Notes under the pieces: generated by a model
The model's input: the letters and a program-made list of their open reading frames with translations, nothing else
Told to the model about the DNA's origin: nothing
Databases searched by the model: none
Assembly: GCF_000003605.2 (NCBI RefSeq)
Contig: NW_003135370.1
Coordinates: 44,258-108,257, forward strand
Direction of reading: 5' to 3'
Origin: Saccoglossus kowalevskii
Lineage: Eukaryota; Hemichordata; Enteropneusta; Harrimaniidae
Length of the DNA stretch: 64,000 nt
Part shown: piece by piece, positions 11,664 to 24,000 of the stretch
Position numbering within the stretch: the stretch's first letter is position 1
Layout: each line of letters opens with the position of its first letter
Made by a program: the position numbers and the translations under genes

Positions 11664-12020
11664 GTTTATTTACTGCAATTAGATACAGCAGTGTCTAGTA
11701 GTTGCTCACAGTTTTTCACATTGACATTCAAATAAGAAAACGAAAATACACCTGAGAAGCGGAATGTTATTGGTGTTGTTTAGTGTCGATGTGCCGTAAA
11801 ACAGTATTTGTTTGCGAGTTGCGACTTACAGATCCAGTTATATAGTTACTTTGTTTATAAAGTAAACCAACCAATAACTATGTTCATAATTTGATATTTA
11901 TATGCGTAACCAGCCACTGACATCCAATTCGCGTGTCGATATTCAACTACATTTTGTTTCCACGTAGTTTACCCTTTAACGACGGGAAATTATGATATAT
12001 CCCATAATTCATAGTTCAAA
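11664..12020. promoter_or_regulatory. Head-to-head intergenic region, likely bidirectional promoter
   Basis: The WD-repeat gene ATG (11663, minus) and the MARCHF6 ATG (12021, plus) are only 357 bp apart. The interval and the first exons on both sides hold noticeably more CpG than the surrounding introns, as expected for a protected promoter. No TATA box is convincingly placed. Transcription start sites cannot be fixed from sequence alone. Confidence 0.6.
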
Positions 12021-15000
12021 ATGGAGGACGGCGCAGAAGGTAGGTGTTTTCCGATTTCTGTGTTAAAACCTTTGAATTTACCGATTTTAACAGTCGTTCG
12101 TGTAGCACGTTCATCGGAGTAATGAAAACAAGTATTCAATTGCGTCTTTTTAAATGATGCATGGCTCTTCGTAATCATACGACTCAATGATGTTGTTTGA
12201 GATCATGTTGGTGACATCGTTTTCAGAATTTTACAGATGATCAACTCAACATGCCTATTTATAAATTATGCGATATGTCTGTAAATGACAGAAACGTATT
12301 TCTATCGTTGCATACGGTTACATGATTTATTAAGCATGGCGGATATTTAGTTGTTAGTTCTAACTGTTTAAAATGACCGACAATTGATAATAATAAATTT
12401 AACCAATTCTACACGCTAGAAATATAAAGAAACATGGTACATGCTTACAGAGAATTGCTGCTGAATATTCGTTATAAAATACACACTACTAGTACATGTA
12501 ACTACTAACTAAATCAATGACTTGATTTGATAGTGTTTTTTACTGTACCACAGACCAAAATTGTGAAAAAAAAATAACAACAAATTTTCACCTGATGTAC
12601 ATGTTCTAAGACCCCGTCAGAGTGCAACTTTAAGGTAGAACTAGAAGCCTACTCATAATTTTTGAAAACAATTGTCATAAATTGCATGACAGTGTTGATT
12701 TATTTGATTTATTATTTAAAATCATGAAGCTACATGTACTGTCCCATGGCACCATGAAATAGCATTCTTTAGTGTATTACAGTGACATATTTTGAGAAAC
12801 GTAAGGTATTTTTGTTTATGAGTAGGCTTCTACCTTAATGGTAGATACAGAGCAAAAATTCAGAATAAATAATCATGATTCCAACATTTGAGATTTTAAT
12901 TCCATTGCAAAATATATCCCAAGATTGTTGAGTGCAGCTGTGAAAAGGTGTATACAAAATTTATATCTGAATTTATATATTATTTCAACATGTGTATTGC
13001 AATATTTGCTTTTCTGCACTGTACTTGCATTTATTCATCTTCAGTACTTACACAATGGTATCACTTCCTGACATTAATGTGTTGTAACCGTTTCTTTTCT
13101 GTAGGTGATATATGTAGAGTGTGCAGGTCAGAGGGGGCACACGATCGCCCCCTCTTTCACCCCTGCATTTGTACTGGTAGCATTAAATTTATTCATCAAG
13201 ATTGGTAAGTATTTCCATGTAAATTGTTGTTTTCATTCAAGATTATTGTAGCATGTGCTTTCAAATTACTTTGTACTTTTAAGTAAACATCTTCTTATTC
13301 TTAATTGAGCAATCAAATAGATGTTCATGGTTAAAGCAGAACAAGATTGAATAGTAACAAGACTCAATTTCTCAATTTTCTAACAATTCCTTAGACTGAT
13401 TTTCCAAGGAAGTGAGGATACTTAGTAGTCGACATACATGTACTGTCTCTGGGATAAAAGTAGCATGGTTTTGTTGGAAATATTAGTTATGCACAATATT
13501 AATCATTGATGTACAAATAGACAGAAAATATTATATTAATAATCAGTATGTTTGTTACTTGTACCAAGGTTTCTGCATCCTGTTCAGTTGATCTCAGTTT
13601 TATAATATAGATTTGTACTTTCATAAATGTACTCAATGTAAAATACTAATAAATTATACATTTGCCTTACTTAATGTTTTATTATCTTTTTTTTTTTTAC
13701 CTGTAGCTTACTACAATGGTTAAAACACAGCAAAAAAGAATACTGCGAATTGTGCAAACACAAATTTTCATTTACACCAAGTAAGTTTTCATTTTTAGGT
13801 GTATATTGTGTGAACTATCGTTTAAAATTACATTCCAAATATATGATCTGCAGAAAACCTCTCACTCTGTCTCTGTAAGCTAGGTAAGGGTTTTGTACAG
13901 TTATGTAAAATGTTATCCAACAGAATCTTGAAATAGAATTCAGAAAGATCCTGAAATAGGTGTGAAAATGTCAAAATACACTTTTGTGAAAGGCATTGAG
14001 TGCATACAACAATTTTTGGTTTGGTGATTAGACACCTTGATCTCATTTCTGTCAAATGCAAACTAGTTTCAGTGCTCCAATATTTCAAGATTTGTTGCCA
14101 TCCCAACTGATTTTATCATTTCTCATGGAGAGTATGAAAATTAGATGGTCTGCATATAATACAAACCGCAAGGTATATCTTAAATTATTGTTCAGTCAAA
14201 TATAATTTTGAATAACAGCAGTTTTAAATGTTATTGTTCACTCCAGAGATAAATTGTGTTGTTGTTTTTTGCAGTCTATTCACCTGACATGCCATCTAGG
14301 TTACCTATAAAAGACATAGTGACTGGTCTAACTAGAAGTATGGCTACAGCTGTCAAATACTGGTTTCATTATACATTAGTCACATTTGCTTGGCTTGGAG
14401 TTGTTCCATTAACTGCATGTAAGTACTTGCTGTCCTTCTGCATATTGATATGCAGAGTATCTGCCATTATCAGGAAAATATCCAGAGGAAGGCATCTTAT
14501 AAATTTATGCTCAGAACACCAGAATAATGAATTGATTTTCTTTTCTGCCATAGGTCGTATCTACAGAAGTTTATTTACTGGTTCACTTAGTTCGTTGCTT
14601 ACCCTTCCTATTGATATGCTTTCAACGTAAGTAAACAAGGACTGTTAAATAAACACTTTGTATTCATCCTGTGACTGTAACTTTATGTGTTGTGCTAATA
14701 GTGAATGCAAGGGGTTTATGTTGCTTGTATTTATCTCTTATCTCATAAATGCAGCATTTTGAAATAAATTACAAGTTCAATAGTGATGCAGTTTCGGGAT
14801 GTTGTGTTGCCTGTTTACCTCCAGCAGTTTGTAATTGTTAGGTATATAAAGAGTCCCCTTCTGCAGAGGTTTGGTATGTGGCTCACATAACAGTATTTAC
14901 TGATTCTATACGATTTAATTCAATCTATCTAGATTGTGGGCTTCAGTGTTTAAGGCAAACCTCTAGGTTTACCTTTTCTGTATGTGTGTTGGATTGATAT

Positions 15001-18000
15001 CGCAAAAAAATGATTATCAGATAAGAAAAAAGTTAGTGTCTTATCTGCAGTCTTGGTTAGTTCTAATCTGTTCTTAATAATTAACTGGTTTGCATAATGT
15101 CAGAATGTTTTTTTTTAGCATTTTCATGATTTTGAAAGTTCTGTCAGTATATTGACTGGATCAGTCCTTAGCCCTCGGTGTTATGATTGTTTTATGATAT
15201 ATTTCATCTCTTATATTCTAAAAAAAGCAGGCTCACAAAGTCGAGCAAGCAATTGTAATTGGCCCTAAGAAAGCTGAGAAGCTCATTCCTAGTTTTTTTT
15301 GGTTAATTTTGTGAATATTCACATTTGTTTTAGTATTTAAAAATCTTTATCGCTTTTTTTTTCACAGTGACAATCTACTATCAGACTGTTTTCAAGGTTG
15401 TTTTGTTGTTACCTGTACCCTGTGTGCCTTTATTAGTCTGGTGTGGTTAAGAGAACAAATTTTACATGGAGGAGGGCCAGAGTGGCTTGATGAAAACAAT
15501 GAAGAACATCTTGGTGGTGGAGTGGCTGATGCAGCAGTGGTACCCAATGAACCTGTAGTGGAACCACCACAACCTGCTGCTGCTGCACCTCAAGTGAGTA
15601 ATCAGGGCTTATGTAAAAACTTCTGTAAACCCTTATACTTCTGTAAACTGAAAAGTTTTCTCTATGTAGTATGTATGTGATGTGCTGCAGACTCTAAGCC
15701 ATTGTCTGTGATTCATTCACTTTTGGATGCAACGTTTTCAGAGGACCTTGGTTAAATTATGCTGATGCATGTGTTCAACCAGGTCTGACTTAAGCCAGAA
15801 TACCTTATTAAATTGCCGTACACAGTCCTGCCATGGAGTCACAAACATGCATTTATAGAAATTATATATCTTCCATCAGCATTGAATAATGAACTAACAT
15901 TAGTGCATCTTTACTGATATTATGATGTATTAAACTTTGTTTTTTTCAGCCCGCTGAAAATAATCAGGGTGATGAAGTAGCGAATGTGGCAGCACAAGCT
16001 GGTGCAGCCAATGTGAATGATGGAGGACATCAAGCAGCAGTTCAACAACCGGCAAACAATGGAGCAGAGGCAAATAATGGTGCACAGGGTAAGTGAGTCT
16101 ATGAATCACCCCTTTCTTGTATGACTTTTTTGCTTTCAATTTCGTGTAAATGCAATGCTTTGTATAGTTTATTTCATCACTAACTGTGTACCACCAGTAC
16201 TGCGATCACCTGTTGCTAAGGTTAATGTGAAGGGAGGGTTTTATTGTAAAACTTAGTACAGATACACCTGTGTAGAGGCCATAGCAAATCATCAATCAGT
16301 TTCAGAGGTCACAGTGGCACCTCGTCAAACAGTGTATTTCGTATGTTATGAGATAAATTTGAGTGCCCTGTTTTGTTCACTTTGTACAAAAATAACTTTT
16401 ATTTCTAATTCCTTGTGTATACTCCCACTCAGTATATACTGGATTCTGAAAAGCTCACAACTGCACACAGCCTGCATTAACTGTGGGGGGGGGGGTGAAT
16501 CAGTTGTATGATTGCCTTCACATTTGATGTTTGTTTTGATATTTCAGAGGATGTCAATTGGAATGCACTTGAATGGGACCGTGCAGCTGAAGAGTTGACA
16601 TGGGAACGAATGCTCGGTCTAGATGGTTCCCTTGTATTTCTGGAACATGTATTTTGGGTTGTCTCACTTAACACATTATTTATACTTGTGTTTGGTAAGT
16701 GTTCTCTTTTATATAGCCTCACTGCAATTGTAATCAAGAAATCTTGTTGCATGTGGATTGTTTATCTGTTGTTCAGCTAATCTGTGTCAGATTTATTTCC
16801 CTACCCGCACATTCATAATCGTTTGACCTTTGTACAGTGTACACCAACCAATCATATTACATCTGATATCATCACATGATTGTATGTTTCATATCAACAT
16901 TATCAGCACTGTAATACAGTCAAACTCCTCCTTTATAACCACCTCTATATTAAAACTATCTGACTAGAGTGCCCACTTTTAAGCAGTATCAAAACATAAT
17001 GTATGAGTAACCTGTGTATAAAAACCACCTGTCGTATGTGACCACACTTTCAGCAATATTTTGTAGATTTGCCATTGTTTAGAGACCAAAATAAATATTA
17101 GCATTCTGTTTATGAAACATTTTTTTTTAATTTCCTGAAGTTAAATTTATTTGATTTTGATTGTGGTCAACTCAAATAAATATGTTTTCGTTACAACAGT
17201 ACCATCTCATTATTTTTTGTACCAATATTATGGTTTGATTATACATACGCAACAATATCATATGTTCAGAGTATGAGGCTCTGGTACATTATATGTCTTG
17301 TTTTGTTGTACATTTCAAAAGTAATAAATAAATAAATAATATCATGATTAAATAAAAAATATTACTATTTTCTTTGCAGCTTTTTGCCCTTATCACATTG
17401 GTAGGTTTTCAGTGATGATCTTTGGTTTTGAAGAACAGATGAGATGGACAGAATTTGATGGGCTTTTAACCACTATGTGTGGATATATTATGCTGGCAAT
17501 GACCTTGGTTCTCTGCCATGTATCCTTAATTTTGGCGCTATGCTGAATGGTCTAATAAATGCTTGCACACTTTCACAGTTAGTGAATCAAGGGACTATGG
17601 AGATTGTTTCATGCAGTTTGTGTGACACTCACACAGATCTTGTATTGTAATTATGCAGTATTCCTATGCAGTCTACACTGGTTATATTTGCTGTTTCTGC
17701 GGCTGATGACTTTCCAAATGCTTGCAGATCTTACAGTTTGCTACCAAATTCATATATGCAGTTCGCAAGCTTTGACTTGTATTTGATAGATCACTGAATA
17801 ACAATCACACAATGCATTGGAAATAACAGTTTAATATCTCTAGATATTGGAGTGTCACTGCAAAAAAAAAATAAATAAATATACTAGTATGGTAGTTTTT
17901 TCATATTCAATAATTATTGCATCATATGGAAACACAGGCAACATGAACAGTTTTCACTTCATATGATGTTATATTATGTGACATGGGTTCTTGAGTTGTC

Positions 18001-21000
18001 TTATTTCACACAGTGTTTACAGATTATTACCATCCTTGACTAGAGTTGTACAGTGTATGGCAGTTTTAATTAGCCTCAAGAAATGTAAACGCATTCTTGG
18101 TTTGTGTTATGTGGTGGTGAAAGTGTTTCTCCTTGTCGTAGTGGAGATTGGTATTTTCCCTCTAATATGTGGATGGTGGCTGGATATATGCTCACTGGTA
18201 AGAATTGGAACTTAGTTTATATTGTGAAGCTAAATCGAGAAAATTTTGATCTGTGTTCGGTTCTGCTACATATATTGTGAACTATGAGTGGTTTGAACAA
18301 GTGTTGCTTAAAATAAAATATATTTATTCTGTCAGAAGATGACGGAGATGTGTGTATGGTTAAAACAAGTGATATTTGAACAATTCGATATACAATAATT
18401 TGGTTTATGTTCACTTCATCATAGATGCCCTTCTAATGATGCAAATAATGTATACATGTCAATATACAGCCTTAGTATATTTGGTTTACAAACGAAATAA
18501 GTGTGTATAACTGTTGTATTTTCCCTTCTCAGTTATTTACAAATTTCCTATCGTGTATTCATTACAGATGCATCCTTACCTACTGATACTACTTATTTGT
18601 TAGACACAATTATCATAGCATATTCATATCAGCGCTTGTGCTTTTACTGTAGAATATATTTGCTGGATTTTATTTTCACTGAATCATCCCATCAGTAAAA
18701 ATAGCAAAAAAGTATTTTACAGTAGATAAATATAGTAATGAGTTTTCAGTACAACACTTGAATTTAATAGTAGTGTTCTAGATCTATTTTCACAATTGTA
18801 CATTTGGAGGTTATTTTTTTTTTGATTTTACAGCTCAGTTCAGCTTGGAATCAAATCATGTTGCTACCGGTAGTACCAGTTTTCATAATAAATCTTACTG
18901 TATTGTAAATCTTTCTTATTTATCCACAGTCTATGTTTGATGCGACCATTAAAGATCGAGAAACTAGTTTTAAATCAGCACCAGGAACAGCTATGTTTTT
19001 ACACTGGCTTGTTGGAATGGTGTATGTCTTTTATTTTGCATCCTTCATTCTGTTGTTGCGGGAGGTGAGTACACATTGAGTTCATTTCCAGTTACACTTC
19101 TCACATTCACAGTACTGAACCCAGCTGAAGCACTTCAGTGAAAAATACACCACCTTTCTGATATTAGCACATCCTTGTGTATACCCACAAAGCTTTACTT
19201 ACAACTACAGACTATGCCTTACTCTGCAATAATTGTTGGAGATTCATTAAGGTCTCGGGACTATAGGAGCTGAATATGAACGAATTTCGAGAAAGATGGT
19301 TTTTCATATTTAGTCCCTGTTCGGACGTAGTCTTGTAGACTTATGTTTTGCCCTGTGTGCGTCCGTGCATGCGTTCGTGATCACCTGTATCTCGAACATG
19401 CATGGACTGATTAAGTTCAAACTTCACTCATACATCACACATTATATGGGACATATGCACATGCATTTTTTTCATGATCCGATTAACGATAGCCGAATAG
19501 TGGGCATTTTAAGGCTGAAAATGCATCAAAATCGCACATTTTTACCATTCCATACCCGGATCTCAGTTATGCATGGAGGGATTTTGTTCAAATTTGGTAC
19601 ATACATTAGACATAATAGGACCTTGATGCACGTCATTTTTTTTTTGGTTCGGGTTTGAAATGGCCGACTGGCGGCCATTTTTTTTAAAGAATTCAGTTCT
19701 GGATCCGTACCTGAGACATGCCTAGATTGATCAAGTTCAAACTTCACACACACAAGGTACATCATGTCACAAATATGTATGTGCATTTGTTTCATGATCT
19801 CATTAATGATAGCCAAATGGCGGCCGCTTTAAGGCCGAAAATGCATTGAAATCGCTCATTTTCACCATTCCGGACCCGGATCTCAGTTATGCATGGACGG
19901 ATTTTGTTCAAATTTGGTACCGGTACATACATTAAACATAATAGGACCTTGATGCACGTCATTTTTTTTTCGGATCAAGTTTGAAATGGCCGACTGGCGG
20001 CCATTTTGTTTTAAAGAATTCAGTTCTTGATCCGTATCTGAGACATGCCTGGATTGATCGAGTTCAAAATTCACACACACAAGGTACATCATGTCATAAA
20101 TATGTGTGTGCATTTGTTTCATGATCTCATTAATTTACGATAGCCAAATGGCGGCCACTTTAAGGCCGAAAATGCATTTTCACCATTCCGGACCCGGATC
20201 TCAGTTATGCATGGATGGATTTTGTTCAGATTTAGTACAATGTGTTGTACATATGCAGGTGCATTTCGGATCAGACCACTGAAAGTGGTCTGAGATTTCA
20301 GTCATGATCTGCTTTGAATGTATATGTCACTCAAATAAGAACGGAACGAGAACGTGTCATTGACAATGACTTGTTCATATTGTTTTGAATTACTGCTGAA
20401 CAAACACTAATCTGAGTGAATCTGTATTGACCTTCGTACTGCGATGTCATTTGTTTACATTTTTGCCAATCAACATGCAAATGTCTGATAACAAATAAAA
20501 CTCGCTGATCAGCACTAACAGCGAACAACGCCATCAATTTAATTTTTGGGTCCGAATAGCCGGTTCTTGCCACTGCACACGTGCATGCATGGAAAAATGT
20601 ATACAAGTGCGACACTACTTCAAAATTAATCACATGACAATTAGCTAATTTGCATACTATCGTTACTTTTCGCTAAATTGGTTTACCACTCACAACAGTT
20701 TCAAGACCTTGATACAGACTAAGTGATGTCATAGTGCAAATTTAAATACCCATGATTATATCATTGCGTTCATCTTCAGGTGCTGAGACCGGGTGTGCTG
20801 TGGTTTTTACGTAACCTCAATGATCCTGATTTCAATCCTGTTCAAGAGATGATCCATTTACCAATCTATCGTCATGCTAGACGTTTCCTCTTGTCTATTG
20901 TCGTCTTTGGCAGTACTGTTTTACTTATGCTATGGATGCCAGTACAGATCATCAAGAAATTTCTTCCTAATTTTCTACCCTACAATGTTTTACTGTCAAG

Positions 21001-24000
21001 GTAAGTACTGCCCACTCATGTCCTAGACTACCAACGTCCTTTGAGCACCATATTATTTCCAGCATAGTTTTGGTGCATTATTTTTTGATTTTTCTATATT
21101 TCTTATGGAATGGACCAAATGGGAAAATAAAATTATATTGGCTACAGATATTGATAAAAAAATTTGGGAAATTCTGAATAAAATTATGTGGGTTTAAATT
21201 TTTGAATGGTGGCTGAAGTTGCCTTGGTGTTCAAAGGGTTAAAACACTCCCATATGTATTTGATATTCTTCTTCAGGTTCAGTTTACCTTGTAGATATTT
21301 AGGCTCCCCGAACAGACACTGATGTCTTGATTTGCTTGAAGGGGAGTCATGAATGTAATCCCTCTCTCTTTTAAAGTCACCTTGTTGTAATTATGCAAGG
21401 TATGCATGCTTGTGTTTAAAATTCTAATACCAGAATAATCATGCCTTAAAATTTTATTTGTTATAACAGTGTGGTTGAATCGGCTTTATTTTTAAAACAT
21501 TCAATTCATTGGCCTAATGTGTAAAATTGCTTCAATTCAATATTTTTTACATTGGCATCTACATGTTTTTTTTTCTGTACAGTGATGCTCCAGTCAGTGA
21601 ACTATCACTTGAATTACTCTTACTGCAAGTAGTGTTACCAGCCTTACTAGAGCAGGGACATACTAGAACATGGCTTAAAAACTTAGTACGAGCATGGACT
21701 GTTTTTGCAGCATATATTTTGTAAGTATCTTGTATTATATTCTCAGCTTGTAGTTATCTTGATGTTATATTCTGTGATTATTAACAAATTGACTGAACTG
21801 ATTATGAAATCTTTGTAGGGCATTTTCGGGGGGGGGGGGGGGGCATCCCTCCATGCAGAGCTCAAATAGCATCATTTACTGAAAACAAAGTCCACTGTTT
21901 CAGTTTATATGTGTCAATGAGCGCATCTTGATATAATCCAAAGACAAATTGTAAAATCTTGTAGATCTCAAACAATCTCAGAACGATGTGAATTGTGGGA
22001 CTTCCATGATGTATTATACCTTAGAATAGACATGGCTGATTACCGGTAGTTAAAAACAAAAAAATTTGAATGTACTAAAACTTCTTGATTCTTTGTGGAG
22101 ATAATATCAAATAACCAATTAAAATTTGGGGTACTGTGTTTATTGTCTGAATAGTACATGTTCTTATTTCAATGACAAAGGTGTGTCTATGATCAAAATA
22201 AGATATCAATGATCCAATATACAAGAAATGGAATTTTCTTTTATGCGCACTTCCTTTTAAATATAGCACATAAAATATCCCAAAACTTGTGTCCATGTAA
22301 ACAATAAATTTGTAATATACTCGTACTTGAAATTTTTATTATTTACACATACAGGAATTTACGATCATACTTACTTGGAGATGTTCCATTGCATGATACT
22401 CAAGGAATAATTATCGGTGAATACGATGAACCTGAAAATAATGCCGCTCGTGCAAACATAGTTGAAGATGATAACAATGATGAGGGTGACAATGATCCCA
22501 CCGATGATGATGATGATGAAGATGATTCAGATTCTGAATTAGATGATAATCATGACTCTAGTAGTGATGAAGATGTTGAGATGGAGGATGTTAACGCACC
22601 GGGAATCCCAGCAGCACAACCACTGGTTCCTGCCCAACCGGTGCCTGCTCCTGTTGCTGCTGCTGCTGGTGTGCATGGTCAAGCATTACATGCCGCTCAT
22701 GAAGCTTTGTTAAATCAAGGTGGTCCTACTGGATTTAAACCCTATAAAAGACCTATATTCTTTGGAGTCCGGGTAAGTTACCACTCATTGATTGTTTACA
22801 TAACTTATGTATTTGTCCAGTGCTCTCAAGTACTCTTTAAGCATGGTAGTTTCACCATTGCTGGCCACAGAGTTGAAGATTCTGCCTGATTGGCTGCACA
22901 ATTCTAACACCTCTCAATCAAGCCAATTGGAAAGCATCTTGTTTGTAGACATGTACTTACAACAAGTCAAATCATGCTTCATGTCAACTCCTGAAAAGAC
23001 CATGCTTGAATTTTTGATTAATGATTATTCCCATTATAATAATGCATCTGCAACTTGTATATTATTTGCCATAATTTGGCCTTTACCCGGGGAGGATGCT
23101 GACTTTCATTAATACCAGGTCAATCAGTAATGAATTTCAGAAGTTAATTCATTTATGTGCAATTCTTTTTTCAGCTAATACTTCTGGTTGGGCTTATGTG
23201 TCTGACTCTATTAATAGCCAGTTTTATCTGTCTGACACTTCCTGTGACGATAGGGAGGGCCATCATGTCACTGTGGATGGGTGAATCCAAAGTACATGAG
23301 CTGTACACAGCAGCCTGTGGACTCTATGTATGCTGGGTCTTCCTGAGGGCTGCCACAGTCTTCATGACTTGGATTCCACAAGGATGGATTGCCATTGCAC
23401 ACAGAGTAAAGGAGTATGCCATTCTGGTAAGTTAATGCTCTCTCACTTTCCTTGCTACTTTCAGTCTCCTGAGTAGAAATATAAGTAGTTAACAAGTTGT
23501 ATTATATATACCTGTAAATATCGATACATCTTCAGTATATAAAATATATCATGAGTTCCTACATCACTGTTTCTCTCATTGCAGGCATTGAAAGCCCTTA
23601 TAGTGGCAGCTTTACTCATTGGTTTGGTACCATTATTATTGGGATTGTTGTTTGAATTGGTGATTGTAGCACCATTACGGGTACCATTAGATCAGTCACC
23701 TGTGTTTTTCCCATGGCAGGTAGGATTATCTTATTAAATACCTTAATAAATTTGACTTGTAGTTATCTGTCAGTTTGTTTTAGGTAAGCCTCATGCGCGT
23801 TGTTTCTTAAATTTCAAGATTGTGATTAAATTTGAATTTAGTGACAATAAACACCTTTTGCACTTCATTATTGTAGCTTTATGTGAATATCTGATGACTC
23901 TGATATGTGCAAAATTGCAAAAAACTACAAAATATCGCCAAAATACTGCAGTAAATCAGAACAAATATGAATCTTTGTGTGTCTACATACAATGATACGA

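Noticed and set aside
20331-20633. 100-codon minus-strand open frame next to the intronic repeat array
   Set aside because: No recognisable domain, located in a MARCHF6 intron, and probably repeat-derived.
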